A stretch of DNA of 38,649 bases from Candidatus Levyibacteriota bacterium (GCA_016186625.1 JACPLG010000016.1:1-38649), one strand, 5' to 3'. Positions 1 to 9,686 are shown, numbered from the stretch's first letter. Notes: a model not told the origin generated them from the sequence alone. Program-made: numbers and translations.

Positions 1-1
1 A

Positions 2-3000
2 AAACATTATCGAGATTCCCTTCTTAGGAAGATATTTAGTAAAACTTTCAGGTTTGCTTTTGGAAGATTTCTTTTTGGACTGGATCATGATATTCAGGCT
101 GGGCTAAAGGTTTTCACAAGACAACTGTGGGAAACAGTAAAATTCATGCCTTCCTCCGGCTGGACATTTGACCTTGAATTTTTACATAGAGCAAAACAGG
201 CCGGATTTAAGATCCAAAAGCACAATATTATTTTTTATAAAAGAAAAAATGGTAAATCCAATGTTAATTTTGTAAAACAAACCGCTGAAATTGGCTTTAA
301 CGCGCTAAGAGTTAGAGTAAAAAGAATTCATCCGGCGCATATCCCTCCTTCGGATAAATATTCCATGCTTGGCGCAGGAATTGGACATAAAAAAAGAAAA
401 TATATCACCCATACTACAATCCCGCATCACACAACTGCGCTTAAAACAGCAACCTTATCACAAAAAATAATTATTTTGCTGCTGCTAACTGACATTGCAT
501 TAGGGCTATATATAAATCCTCTTCTTACTCTTCAGATTCTGATAGGAATTTTAAGCACAATTTATTTTATTGATGTTCTTTTTAATTTTTACCTGATATC
601 AAAAAGCCTGGACAAAACTAATGAAATAACTTCAACGGATGAGGAGATAGGAAACCTAAAAGACGCGGATTTACCCCTCTATACAATTCTATGTCCTTTA
701 TACAGGGAAGCGCGCGTTATTCCCCAGTTTCTAGATGCTATTGAAAAACTTTCATGGCCAAACGACAAACTTGATGTAATTTTGCTTCTTGAGGAAGATG
801 ACAGTGAAACCATTGAAAAAGCAGCAAAAATGAATCTTCCTTCCTATGTCAGGACTATTGTAGTCCCCCATTCTATTCCAAAAACCAAACCAAAAGCTTG
901 TAACTTTGGACTGGCACATGCAAAAGGAGAGTACATTGTGGTTTATGATGCGGAGGATATTCCCGATCCCCTGCAGCTCAAAAAAGCATTTCTTGGTTTC
1001 AAAAAGGCTGATAAGAATGTGATTTGCCTTCAGGCAAAACTTAATTATTACAACTCTCATCAAAATCTTTTAACAAGATTCTTTACGGCAGAATATTCTC
1101 TCTGGTTTGGCCTGACTCTTCCGGGACTTGTTTCACTTGATACAACTTTGCCCCTGGGGGGAACGAGCAACCATTTCAAAATTGAAAGCTTAAAAGAAGT
1201 TGAGGGGTGGGATCCGTTTAACGTAACTGAGGACGCTGACTTGGGAGTGAGACTTTTCAACAAAGGCTACAAAACCGGAATGCTGGACTCAGAGACTTTG
1301 GAGGAAGCCAACAGCAGAGTCGGAAATTGGCTGCGCCAGCGCTCCCGCTGGATAAAAGGCTATATGCAGACCTATCTTGTCCACACAAGAGGCTCTTCCC
1401 GGTCTGTTAACGGAGGCAGCAAACATTCGCTGATTTTCCATCTGATAGTTGGGGGGAAACTTGCATTTGTCCTTATTAATCCTTTCCTTTGGCTTGCAAC
1501 ATTTTCTTATTTTGCACTCTTCGCATACGTTGGGCCTGCAATTGAGGCAGTCTATCCGACTGTAGTTTTTTACATGGCTGTTTTTTCTCTTCTTTTTGGA
1601 AATTTCCTGTTCCTTTATTACTACATGATTGCCGTTGCCAAAAAAGGCCAGTGGAATCTTGTTAAGTTTGTAATTTTTGTGCCCCTTTACTGGGCAATGC
1701 TAAGTCTTGGTGCATTTATTGCTCTTTACCAGCTTATTTTAAAACCCCATTATTGGGAAAAAACAGTCCACGGCTTCCATTTGGACAAAAAAAGAAAAGG
1801 GTCTTTTGCAGAAGCCGTAATAGAAAGCGAGGAGCAAACTGCAGGCTTTGTTTTCCCTTGGAGACTCAGAGAAAGCTGGGCGCATGTTATCACAAATAGA
1901 AGTACTTATTTGGGGGGTTTTATTCTTGTCCTGTCCGCAGTAATTGCAAATTTTATGAACTTTGTCTTCAACGCCTATCTTGGAAGGGTTTTGGAGTTTA
2001 AGGATTTTGCACTCATTGGTTTAACCGGAAGCCTTTTGTCGCTATCAACAATTTTATTTGGGGCGTTAGTTACAACTACCAACTTCAGAGGCGGTTTTCT
2101 GATTGGAAAATATAATGACAGTGCCGCCTACAGCTTTTGGAAATTCATCAGAAAAAGGGCAATTATAATTTCAATAATTATTACTGCAACTTGGCTTATT
2201 GCCTCACCTCTTTTAAATGAATTTTTTAATACCGGAAATATTTATTTATTTCTTATCTTTGGAATAATCTTATTTTTTGGGCTTGCAAATTCAATTGACA
2301 GAGGTTTTTTATCTGCAAAACTGATGTTTAGATCCCTCTCAGCGCTTGCTCTCTTTGATCCTTTGGCAAAGCTTATTGTAGTTGCAGTCCTTGTTTATTT
2401 TGGCCTTAAGGAATGGGCATTTTCAGCAATACCAATTGCATTTTTGGGAACATTTCTTGTTGCCTGGTTTTTGATCAAGAAACTGTCTAAAGAAGGTGCT
2501 CACAAGGCGCCTGTTGCTGAAATTAAAAGTTTTCCAAGCAAATTCTTTTCCGCATCGCTTCTGATGGGCTTTTCATCAATTGCGTTTTTAACAGTTGATA
2601 TACTTCTTGCCAATTATTTCCTGCCCAACGAAGAAGCCGGAAAATACACCCTTCTTTCTCTGGTTGGAAAAATGGTCTATTTCACAGGCGGTCTGACAAC
2701 TCCTTTCGTTACTCCTTTAATCAGCAGGATCGAGGGCGCAAATAAAAACACTACCAAAACTCTATATTTTCTGCTTTTCTCAACTTTTGCTCTTTCTTTA
2801 ATGGGTTTTGTGGCATTTGGAATATACGGACATATAACAATTCCTTTTCTTTACGGACAAAAAGCCCACTCTATTGTTCCTTACTTAATTATTTTCACAT
2901 TAGGAATTGCAGCCTATACCGTCTCAAGAGTACTGGTCAAATACTACCTTGTAAAAAGAGTTTTTACTTTTACGGTTGTTACATCTCTGCTTGCAATATT

Positions 3001-4351
3001 GCAGATTTTATTAATAGCCAAATATCATTCAAGCTTCGGACAGATTGCAGTTGTCATGTCAATTGTTTGGGGATCGCATCTTATTTTAACTACCGCCCTT
3101 CATTTTGGAATAAAGTATGTCAGGGCTTTTGAAAACAACTTTTCAGACTTTCTGGCCCTGTTTACAACCAAAACCGAAAAAAGCGATAAATTTGGTATTT
3201 TAATCTTTAATTGGAGGGATACAAAGCATAAGTGGGCAGGAGGAGCAGAAAGCTATGTTCATGAGCTTGCCAAAAGATGGGTAAAAGGCGGGAATAGCGT
3301 TACTCTTTTTTGCGGAAATGACGGAAATTCTCCAAGAAATGAAAAGGTTGAGGGAGTAAATATTATAAGACGCGGCGGATTTTATATGGTTTATTTCTGG
3401 GCGTTCCTATACCAGGTATTAAAATTCAGGGGAAAATTTGACGCAATTGTGGACAGCGAGAACGGGATTCCCTTCTTTACGCCTTTTTATACAAGGACAA
3501 AAAAGTTTTTGCTCATCCACCACGTCCATCAGGAAGTTTTCCGAAAAAGCCTTATTCCGCCTTTTTCATGGCTGGCCTTATTTCTTGAGGCGCGCCTTAT
3601 GCCTTTTGCATACAGAAATGTCCAAGTAGTAACTGTTTCTCCTTCTTCCCAAAAAGAGATCATAAAACACCGTCTTACAAAAAAAGATCCCGGAATTGTT
3701 TATAACGGAGTCAATCATAGTTTTTACAAGCCTGCCAAAAAAAGTCAGTATCCTCTTTTCTCATGTGTTGGAAGGCTAAAACCCTATAAAAACATTGATG
3801 TTGCCATAAAAGCATTTAGTGAAGTTGTCAGATCATATCCTTTAGCAAAACTTATGATTGTAGGAGAAGGAGAAAGCTTACCCGGCCTTCAAAAGCTAAC
3901 CCGGGAACTTGACATTGAAAAAAGCGTTTCTTTCACGGGATGGGTCACAAATTCCAGGAAAGCCAAGATTCTTGCAAGAAGCTGGGTGGTAATCCAGCCC
4001 TCAATGATTGAAGGCTGGGGAATAACCGTGATTGAGGCAAATGCCGCGGGTACTCCGGTTATAGCATCTAACGTTAACGGGCTTAAAGACTCTGTTATAA
4101 ACAGTGAGACAGGTGTTCTTGTAAAAGCAGGAGACGTTGACGGATTTGTCCATGCAATGGTTGATTTTATTCTTGATGAGGAATATAGAAAAAATATGTC
4201 TCAAAATGCCAGATCATGGTCTTTGAATTTCAGCTGGAACAAAAGCGCAAAAGAATTCTTTGATATTGTTTCTCAGGCATATGATAAAAAATCTGCGCTA
4301 AAACCGGGAGGGTTGACATACGTTATCAACCGAATCCTATCAATTTTTTAA
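2..4351 (+). CDS. Four-module fusion: GT2 (C-terminal end) + processive GT2 + Wzx-like flippase + GT4; 5'-partial
   Basis: The frame is open from the left edge, so the protein starts outside the window; the ATG at 146 is internal. Counting from that ATG, the upstream part and residues 1-90 match the end of a dolichyl-phosphate-mannose-synthase-like GT2 (HDIQAGLKVF, then WTFDLEFLHRAKQAG). Two membrane spans follow. A second GT2 domain at about 175-420 has DAED (D268), TEDAD (D363/D365) and QRSRW (398-402), the Q/RxxRW signature of processive membrane synthases, then more spans. Residues 590-1030 are a polytopic block resembling Wzx/MATE polysaccharide flippases. Residues 1035-1400 are a GT4 domain with GGAES near 1032 and an E(x7)E pair at E1289/E1297 (EGWG...E). 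One chain could therefore combine sugar transfer on the inner leaflet, flipping and cytosolic elongation. Domain order is seen; substrates are unknown. The next gene begins 2 nt after the stop. Confidence 0.9.
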   Translation, partial: KHYRDSLLRKIFSKTFRFAFGRFLFGLDHDIQAGLKVFTRQLWETVKFMPSSGWTFDLEFLHRAKQAGFKIQKHNIIFYKRKNGKSNVNFVKQTAEIGFNALRVRVKRIHPAHIPPSDKYSMLGAGIGHKKRKYITHTTIPHHTTALKTATLSQKIIILLLLTDIALGLYINPLLTLQILIGILSTIYFIDVLFNFYLISKSLDKTNEITSTDEEIGNLKDADLPLYTILCPLYREARVIPQFLDAIEKLSWPNDKLDVILLLEEDDSETIEKAAKMNLPSYVRTIVVPHSIPKTKPKACNFGLAHAKGEYIVVYDAEDIPDPLQLKKAFLGFKKADKNVICLQAKLNYYNSHQNLLTRFFTAEYSLWFGLTLPGLVSLDTTLPLGGTSNHFKIESLKEVEGWDPFNVTEDADLGVRLFNKGYKTGMLDSETLEEANSRVGNWLRQRSRWIKGYMQTYLVHTRGSSRSVNGGSKHSLIFHLIVGGKLAFVLINPFLWLATFSYFALFAYVGPAIEAVYPTVVFYMAVFSLLFGNFLFLYYYMIAVAKKGQWNLVKFVIFVPLYWAMLSLGAFIALYQLILKPHYWEKTVHGFHLDKKRKGSFAEAVIESEEQTAGFVFPWRLRESWAHVITNRSTYLGGFILVLSAVIANFMNFVFNAYLGRVLEFKDFALIGLTGSLLSLSTILFGALVTTTNFRGGFLIGKYNDSAAYSFWKFIRKRAIIISIIITATWLIASPLLNEFFNTGNIYLFLIFGIILFFGLANSIDRGFLSAKLMFRSLSALALFDPLAKLIVVAVLVYFGLKEWAFSAIPIAFLGTFLVAWFLIKKLSKEGAHKAPVAEIKSFPSKFFSASLLMGFSSIAFLTVDILLANYFLPNEEAGKYTLLSLVGKMVYFTGGLTTPFVTPLISRIEGANKNTTKTLYFLLFSTFALSLMGFVAFGIYGHITIPFLYGQKAHSIVPYLIIFTLGIAAYTVSRVLVKYYLVKRVFTFTVVTSLLAILQILLIAKYHSSFGQIAVVMSIVWGSHLILTTALHFGIKYVRAFENNFSDFLALFTTKTEKSDKFGILIFNWRDTKHKWAGGAESYVHELAKRWVKGGNSVTLFCGNDGNSPRNEKVEGVNIIRRGGFYMVYFWAFLYQVLKFRGKFDAIVDSENGIPFFTPFYTRTKKFLLIHHVHQEVFRKSLIPPFSWLALFLEARLMPFAYRNVQVVTVSPSSQKEIIKHRLTKKDPGIVYNGVNHSFYKPAKKSQYPLFSCVGRLKPYKNIDVAIKAFSEVVRSYPLAKLMIVGEGESLPGLQKLTRELDIEKSVSFTGWVTNSRKAKILARSWVVIQPSMIEGWGITVIEANAAGTPVIASNVNGLKDSVINSETGVLVKAGDVDGFVHAMVDFILDEEYRKNMSQNARSWSLNFSWNKSAKEFFDIVSQAYDKKSALKPGGLTYVINRILSIF

Positions 4352-4353
4352 TT

Positions 4354-5487
4354 ATGAAAAAAGATATTAAAATTTGTTTTTTTGGAACATATGACAGGGA
4401 ATATACGGCAAATAAAATTGTCTTACAGGGACTTTTGGAAAATAACATTCCTGTCTTGGAAGTAAATTCAGAGATAAAACTGACCAGACTTGACAGTCAA
4501 AAGGATATAACCTGGCTTGCTTTAATTAAACGAATACTTAGAAAGTATAAAATCTTTTTTGAAATATTTAAAAATTTAGATAAATTCAAAAAAACTGACG
4601 TAATTTATGTTGCATTTCCAGGACATTTTGACGTTTTGTTTGCCTGGCCGCTTGCCAAGCTATTCAACAAAAAACTGGTCCTTAATCCTGTTGTCAGCTT
4701 CTCTTACGGATTTACCCAGGAACAGACAATTCTTAGCAAAAACTCAATGCGCGCAAAAATTACCAAACTTGGCGAAACAGGAATTTATAAATTAATTGAT
4801 TTACTATTGCCGGATACACCTTTCCAAAAAGATTTTTTTAAAAAAACTTTCAATATTCCTGAGGAAAAAATTAAGGTTCTGCCGATAGGCGCTGATGACA
4901 AATATTACAAATACACGCCGTATACAAATAAAAGTAAAAAAATTAATGTTACCTATTACGGCCTTTACAGCCCAACGCACGGAGTTGAACATATAATTGA
5001 GGCGGCCAACATTTTAAGAAACAATAAAGATATAAAGTTTACATTTGTGGGCAACGGCAATACGTTTCAGAAAAATTTCGACAGGGCAGAAAGACTCGGT
5101 CTTAAAAGTGTAGAGTTTTTCAATAATACGCCCCTTGATCAACATCCTGCAATTATTGAAAAAGCAGACCTTTTCTTAGGCTTTTTGCAAAAACACCCTT
5201 TGGTGGACAGAGTTATTCCCAACAAAGTCTATCAAGGACTGGCGCTTGGAAAAGTAGTGGTAACAGCGGATGCGCCTGTTGCAAGAAGCATGTTTCACCA
5301 TGGGGAAGATATGTATCTGGTAAAGCCCTCAGACGGAAAAGCATTAGCCAAAGCAATTCTTGAACTTAAAAATAAACCCGAGATGAGAATCAGAATCGCA
5401 AAGAATGGCTACAAGTTATTTCTTGAAAAATTCACCCCAAAAGCAATCGGAAAAAAGCTAATAAAAAATATTGAGGAAATATTATGA
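4354..5487 (+). CDS. GT4-type glycosyltransferase
   Basis: A soluble 377-residue protein with two Rossmann-like halves, the usual GT-B length. The N-terminal half starts with IKICFFGTYDREYTANKIV. The C-terminal half has an IPIGAD-like linker (VLPIGADDKYY, about 176-186), YYGLYSPTHGVEHIIEAA, FVGNGN, and a donor-site segment RVIPNKVYQGLALGKVVV. There the usual Glu of the GT4 EAMA motif is replaced by the NKxYQGLALG form, which also occurs in WbuB-like relatives. It would transfer a nucleotide-activated sugar to the growing lipid-linked glycan on the cytoplasmic face. It starts 2 nt after the fusion gene and overlaps the deacetylase by 4 nt (ATGA), so translation is probably coupled. Donor and acceptor cannot be read from the sequence. 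Confidence 0.85.
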   Translation: MKKDIKICFFGTYDREYTANKIVLQGLLENNIPVLEVNSEIKLTRLDSQKDITWLALIKRILRKYKIFFEIFKNLDKFKKTDVIYVAFPGHFDVLFAWPLAKLFNKKLVLNPVVSFSYGFTQEQTILSKNSMRAKITKLGETGIYKLIDLLLPDTPFQKDFFKKTFNIPEEKIKVLPIGADDKYYKYTPYTNKSKKINVTYYGLYSPTHGVEHIIEAANILRNNKDIKFTFVGNGNTFQKNFDRAERLGLKSVEFFNNTPLDQHPAIIEKADLFLGFLQKHPLVDRVIPNKVYQGLALGKVVVTADAPVARSMFHHGEDMYLVKPSDGKALAKAILELKNKPEMRIRIAKNGYKLFLEKFTPKAIGKKLIKNIEEIL

Positions 5488-6302
5488 AACTAAAAAGAAA
5501 TACATTCTTATTTATCAGAAGCTTAATAGTTAATTTTGACTATATTCTTGGAAGTTTGCTAGGCATCAATAAAGACTATCTTAGCATTTTATGCTTTCAT
5601 AGCATCTCCGATGGTGGCAACAGATATTCTATAGGTCTTACTGATTTTAAAAGAGAACTTAAAACAATTTCCCAAAATGCAAATTTCGTAAATATAGACG
5701 AAGCCATAGAAGTAATCGGGGGACAAAGGGTTGAAAAACCATCAGTTGTTCTAACATTTGACGACGGGTATAAGGACGCTCTTAAAGTTGTGCCTTTAAT
5801 AAAAGAATACCAAATTCCTGCAGTAATATTTATTTTGTCCGACAGAAAAAATGCCAACCGGAAAGAATTAGACAATAAGACAAAATTGCTAAGTACTGAA
5901 GAAATCAAACAGCTTGTAAAAGAAGGGTGGACAATAGGCTGTCATAGTGCAACCCATGCAGATTTTACTTCTCTTTCGCCTTCTCAGATTAAAAAGGAAA
6001 TAATTGATTCTAAAAAATCCATCGAGAAAGAGATTGGTATAAAAATTAAATATTTTGCTTATCCAAAAGGAGTTTTGAGTGATGAAATTATAAAAGCTGT
6101 TAAAAAAGCAGGCTACATTGCTGCCTTTGGTGTTTGGCCAGGTAATGTAGAAAGAGGTTCAAATAAGTGGAATATACCAAGAATAGTCATTGACGCCTCA
6201 CATTCATTAGTAGATTTTCCGGCAATTTACAGCCCAAGCGTTCTATTTTTGCGAAGGATCACAGATCCTTTAAAAATTTGGGATCTATTTTTAAGCTTAT
6301 GA
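5484..6302 (+). CDS. Polysaccharide deacetylase (NodB/CE4 family)
   Basis: A 272-residue NodB-homology protein. The core motif LTFDDGYKDA supplies the catalytic base and metal-ligand aspartates (D93/D94). HSATH supplies the two metal histidines (H154, H158). YPKG near residue 193 corresponds to the conserved motif 3. Family members are Zn-dependent enzymes that remove N- or O-acetyl groups from cell-wall or exopolysaccharide GlcNAc. A hydrophobic stretch near the N-terminus (LFIRSLIVNFDYILGSLLGI) could anchor it to the membrane. It overlaps both neighbours by ATGA junctions, so it belongs to the glycan operon and probably edits the polymer made by the flanking glycosyltransferases. The family call is firm; the substrate is inferred from context. 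Confidence 0.9.
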   Translation: MKLKRNTFLFIRSLIVNFDYILGSLLGINKDYLSILCFHSISDGGNRYSIGLTDFKRELKTISQNANFVNIDEAIEVIGGQRVEKPSVVLTFDDGYKDALKVVPLIKEYQIPAVIFILSDRKNANRKELDNKTKLLSTEEIKQLVKEGWTIGCHSATHADFTSLSPSQIKKEIIDSKKSIEKEIGIKIKYFAYPKGVLSDEIIKAVKKAGYIAAFGVWPGNVERGSNKWNIPRIVIDASHSLVDFPAIYSPSVLFLRRITDPLKIWDLFLSL

Positions 6303-7210
6303 AAAAATTAAAAGTATCAATCGGCATACCTGCCTACAATGAAGAGCGCAACATTAAAAATGTGCTTAAGTCCATTCTTGATCAAAAAGAAAAAAGTATC
6401 ACGATCAAAGAGATAATTGTTGCATCAGACGGAAGCACTGACAACACAGTTCAATTTGCAAAATCAATTGATGATCAACGATTAAAAGTAATTAAGTACG
6501 TAGGCAGAAGAGGGAAACCAACCATTCTTAACAGGCTTTTTAAAATTTTTAAAGGAGATGTGTTGGTTATAGTGGATGCTGACTCAATACTCAAAGATGA
6601 ATTGGTCATAGAAAGTCTTGTTTCAAAACTCCATAAAGACAAATCTATTGGAGTCATTACGGGAAATCCACAACCGTTACCTGCAGAAACATTTCTTGAA
6701 AGTGCAATTAATAATTATATATACGCCAGAAATAAAGTATTCGATAAATACGACATAGGTAAAAGCGCTTATACTGCACGCGGATTTCTCGTTTATTCTA
6801 AGAAATTTCTTAAAAATTTTATCCTTCCTGATGAAGTAATTAATGATGATACATATAGTTATTTTTATTGCTTAAGGAATAGCTATAGGGCGCTCAATGA
6901 AAAAGGTGCCGTTGTTCGGTATAGGCCTGCACAAACGATTAGTGAACACATCAAGCAATCCACTCGTCATTTAGCAGGTGGGGTTCAGCTCTATAGGTAC
7001 TTTGGACAAGAAGCTGTAGACAAAAAATTCAGTCTTCCAAAAATGGCTTTGTTAAGAATTATGCTTTATCAATTAATTAGAAACCCAATGGGATACATAC
7101 TCTTAAAGGCTCTAAATATATATTGTTTCTATCTTAGCAGAAAACAAGTTGAGAAATTTGACAATAAATGGGAGTCAATATCAACGTCTAAAAATTTATA
7201 TACAAGGTAA
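6299..7210 (+). CDS. GT2 glycosyltransferase (first of three related copies)
   Basis: A 303-residue GT-A fold enzyme. It has IGIPAYNEERN at the N-terminus for nucleotide binding, DGSTDNT (D44), the metal-binding DxD as VDADS (D93/D95), and NDDTYSYFY as the later acidic motif. I chose the ATG at 6299, which forms an ATGA overlap with the deacetylase stop; an in-frame start seven codons upstream would lie inside that gene. The C-terminal 80 residues contain a hydrophobic patch (LLRIMLYQLIRNPMGYILL) that may sit on the membrane. The same overall pattern recurs in the genes at 8775 and 9676, so these three are paralogues. It probably adds one sugar each to a lipid-linked intermediate. Confidence 0.87.
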   Translation: MKKLKVSIGIPAYNEERNIKNVLKSILDQKEKSITIKEIIVASDGSTDNTVQFAKSIDDQRLKVIKYVGRRGKPTILNRLFKIFKGDVLVIVDADSILKDELVIESLVSKLHKDKSIGVITGNPQPLPAETFLESAINNYIYARNKVFDKYDIGKSAYTARGFLVYSKKFLKNFILPDEVINDDTYSYFYCLRNSYRALNEKGAVVRYRPAQTISEHIKQSTRHLAGGVQLYRYFGQEAVDKKFSLPKMALLRIMLYQLIRNPMGYILLKALNIYCFYLSRKQVEKFDNKWESISTSKNLYTR

Positions 7211-7215
7211 ATATT

Positions 7216-7812
7216 ATGGAAAAATTATTTAATATTTTTCGCTATTTCAGGCACTTTTTATTTTCGGGATTCTATCACCTTGGGTGGCCTGTGGTATTCA
7301 GAAGAAATATTGTTATTAACGGTCATGAATTTATATCTCTTGGGAAAAACGTAGTTTTGGATTATGACTGCGTATTGAATGTAATTACTCGTCATCAGAA
7401 TTACAAATATAACTATCAAAAACCTGTTATTAAAATTGAAGACAATGTGGGCATTACCAAAGGCGCATTTATCTCAGCAGTCAGATCAATCCATATTAAA
7501 AAAAATGTGATGATTGGGCCGTACTGCTTTATAGGAGACTACAATCACGGATATGAAGACATAACCAGACCAATTTCAAAACAGCCTTTAAAAAACATCA
7601 AACCTGTTGTTATAGAAGAAGGCGCCTGGATTGGCGCTCATGTAAGCATTGCATCCGGTGTTACCATTGGCAAAAATTCAGTAATTGGAGCAAATAGTGT
7701 GGTAACAAAAGACATCCCGGATTACTGCGTTGCGGTTGGGACTCCTGCGAAAATAATCAAAAGATATAACAAGAGAAATAATAATTGGAGAGAAATAAAT
7801 AAAAAAGGATAG
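7216..7812 (+). CDS. Left-handed beta-helix acyltransferase (hexapeptide family, WbbJ/Maa-like)
   Basis: A 198-residue protein whose second half is made of hexapeptide repeats: VVIEEGAWIGAHVSIASGV, then TIGKNSVIGANSVVTKDI. It ends in the typical closing PDYCVAVGTPAKIIK. Such proteins are trimeric and use acetyl-CoA or another acyl-CoA to O- or N-acylate a sugar. The histidine in GDYNHGYED is at the position of the usual catalytic His in maltose/galactoside acetyltransferase relatives. It starts 5 nt after a GT2 and ends 4 nt before the kinase-like gene, so it belongs to the glycan operon and likely acetylates a residue of the polymer. The family is certain; the acceptor is unknown. Confidence 0.9.
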   Translation: MEKLFNIFRYFRHFLFSGFYHLGWPVVFRRNIVINGHEFISLGKNVVLDYDCVLNVITRHQNYKYNYQKPVIKIEDNVGITKGAFISAVRSIHIKKNVMIGPYCFIGDYNHGYEDITRPISKQPLKNIKPVVIEEGAWIGAHVSIASGVTIGKNSVIGANSVVTKDIPDYCVAVGTPAKIIKRYNKRNNNWREINKKG

Positions 7813-7816
7813 AAAT

Positions 7817-8770
7817 ATGAAAACAAAACTAGCAAAACCAACAAACGTACATTTAATTACAGGTTTAATAATATCTATAATCCAATCTCTGACAAGAGGA
7901 TATTCTGATGCAGATATTCCAGAAAAAGTTGGCAAATATCTTTTAGTCCAGGTCATCAAAAAAGAGAATTTGCTAAAAGGATATGCTGTTGGGATATATC
8001 AATACAAAAAAGAAAAGGTATTTATTAAGACATGGAATGGCGATTTGAAAAACTTTGGTTATTACGCTTTGGTTAACGAATTTATCACCAGTAAAATTCT
8101 CTATAAAAAATTCCAATCTTATAATTCAAAAACAGTCAAAGGCAGAATTAAAATTCCGGAACCTATTAAATATATCTCTACCAAGGATTCACTCTCGCTT
8201 GTTTATGAATATGTAGATGGAGATACTTTAACAACAGCCTTATTAAAAGAGAAAGTTGAGATTTTGGCTTACATTTTAAAAGTACTCTGGGATATGTCTA
8301 ACGCTATTACAGAAAATGAAAAAAGGCAATTATTCAAACGAAATAAAATATTCTATATTGTATCGTTGCTAGCCTTCGCCATTCTAACCATAGTATCAAA
8401 TCCTAAAAACTGTAAAGTTGTTTTAAATGGGCTCTTAAAATGCATAAAAACATTTAGACTTTTAAATGAATCAAATCTTTGTATAGCTCATAGGGATTTA
8501 ACTCCTCACAATATTTTGGTAAACAATAAGGGAGTATATATTGTTGATTGGTCTAGAATGGCTTTGACGATCCCTAATTATGATATTACTTATATGTCAT
8601 TAATGCCGAAATTAAAACCAGTTGCAGATTTAATTTCTCAAAAAACTAATTTTAAACCCAATAAGTTTCTTAAAAACTATATTTTAATTCACTCTGCGCA
8701 TTCTTTCGGGGCTCCTGAAGGTTATGACAATTTCTATGAAAAAGAGCTTTATAGGCTATATGCAAGATAA
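7817..8770 (+). CDS. Kinase-fold protein (aminoglycoside/choline/LPS kinase-like) of the glycan locus
   Basis: The 317-residue protein has a clear small-molecule kinase catalytic loop, HRDLTPHNILV (H225, D227, N232), followed by a metal-binding IVDW (D244). This is the APH/choline kinase/LPS-core-kinase version rather than a Ser/Thr protein kinase. The N-lobe has VFIKTW as a plausible ATP-lysine segment near residue 73 and LVYEYVDGD as the hinge. Between the lobes a hydrophobic stretch (IFYIVSLLAFAILTIVS, about 176-192) suggests membrane contact. Lying between an acyltransferase and GT2 genes with 4-nt spacing, it most likely phosphorylates a sugar or lipid intermediate, as Kdo kinases do. 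The fold call is good; the substrate is inference. Confidence 0.75.
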   Translation: MKTKLAKPTNVHLITGLIISIIQSLTRGYSDADIPEKVGKYLLVQVIKKENLLKGYAVGIYQYKKEKVFIKTWNGDLKNFGYYALVNEFITSKILYKKFQSYNSKTVKGRIKIPEPIKYISTKDSLSLVYEYVDGDTLTTALLKEKVEILAYILKVLWDMSNAITENEKRQLFKRNKIFYIVSLLAFAILTIVSNPKNCKVVLNGLLKCIKTFRLLNESNLCIAHRDLTPHNILVNNKGVYIVDWSRMALTIPNYDITYMSLMPKLKPVADLISQKTNFKPNKFLKNYILIHSAHSFGAPEGYDNFYEKELYRLYAR

Positions 8771-8774
8771 GAAT

Positions 8775-9686
8775 ATGAAAAAAGCAACAATTACAATTGG
8801 GATTCCTGCTTATAACGAAGAGCTTAATATTAAGTTCTTATTAAAGTCGCTGTTGAAACAGAAAGTGGAAAGCGCTGACATAAGCGAGATAATCGTTATT
8901 TCCGACGGGAGCACGGATAGAACAGTCGAGATTGCTAGTTCTGTAAGAGATGAAAGAATAAAAGTTATAGACCAAAAAGCAAGAATGGGCGGGAGAGCAG
9001 TCCAAAACGAAATTATTAAGAGAGCAAAAGGTGACATATTGGTAATGCTGGACGCAGATGTAATTCCTGTCGGAAGTAATTTTGTCGACGAAATAATTAA
9101 ACCGATTTTACATGATAAGGATGTAGGCTTAGTGGGGGCTAATATTGTAAGCGCAAAGCCTGATACTTTTGTAGAAAAGGTTATTTCGGCAAGCCATGAA
9201 CTTAAATGGGCGCTTTATAAGCGTATTAACAACAGGGATAACATTTACCTTTGCCATGGCAGAGCTAGGGCTTTTTCAAGAGGCTTATATAGAAAAATAA
9301 ATTGGCCCCAAAACGCACCAGAAGACGCCTACTCTTATCTCTTGTGTAAGAAAAAGGGATTTAAATTTATCTATGCTTCAAAAGCAAAAGTTATTTTTAG
9401 ATCACCGGCAAATTTAGCCGACCACTTTAAACAAAGCAATCGTTTTGTAAAAGGTAAAAAGGAGATGGAGAAATATTTTCCGGCCAGTTTTGTCAAAAAA
9501 CAATACAGATATTCAAAACTGCTTTTAGCACAAACAGTAACCGAGTATCTATTGAAAAATCCAGTAGCAATAATTGGTTACATCGCCATAACTGTTTATG
9601 TAAGGATTTTTGGTATTAAAGATTGGGTGAACCACGCCAAGTGGGATATTTCCCCAAGTACCAAAAAAATTATCTATGAAAAATAA
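8775..9686 (+). CDS. GT2 glycosyltransferase (second of three related copies)
   Basis: A 303-residue GT-A enzyme starting MKKATITIGIPAYNEELN, almost the same opening as the gene at 6299. It carries SDGSTDRT, the metal-binding MLDADV, and APEDAYSY as the later acidic motif. I prefer the ATG at 8775, 4 nt after the kinase-like stop; an in-frame start at 8724 would overlap that gene by 47 nt. The C-terminal hydrophobic stretch (NPVAIIGYIAITVYVRIFG) again suggests peripheral membrane attachment. It overlaps the next GT2 by 11 nt. It is probably a paralogue with a different sugar specificity, acting in the same pathway. Confidence 0.87.
   Translation: MKKATITIGIPAYNEELNIKFLLKSLLKQKVESADISEIIVISDGSTDRTVEIASSVRDERIKVIDQKARMGGRAVQNEIIKRAKGDILVMLDADVIPVGSNFVDEIIKPILHDKDVGLVGANIVSAKPDTFVEKVISASHELKWALYKRINNRDNIYLCHGRARAFSRGLYRKINWPQNAPEDAYSYLLCKKKGFKFIYASKAKVIFRSPANLADHFKQSNRFVKGKKEMEKYFPASFVKKQYRYSKLLLAQTVTEYLLKNPVAIIGYIAITVYVRIFGIKDWVNHAKWDISPSTKKIIYEK

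Noticed and set aside
1060-4204. Several short minus-strand open frames inside the large fusion gene
   Set aside because: They mirror codons of a strongly supported gene and show no domain or start signal of their own.
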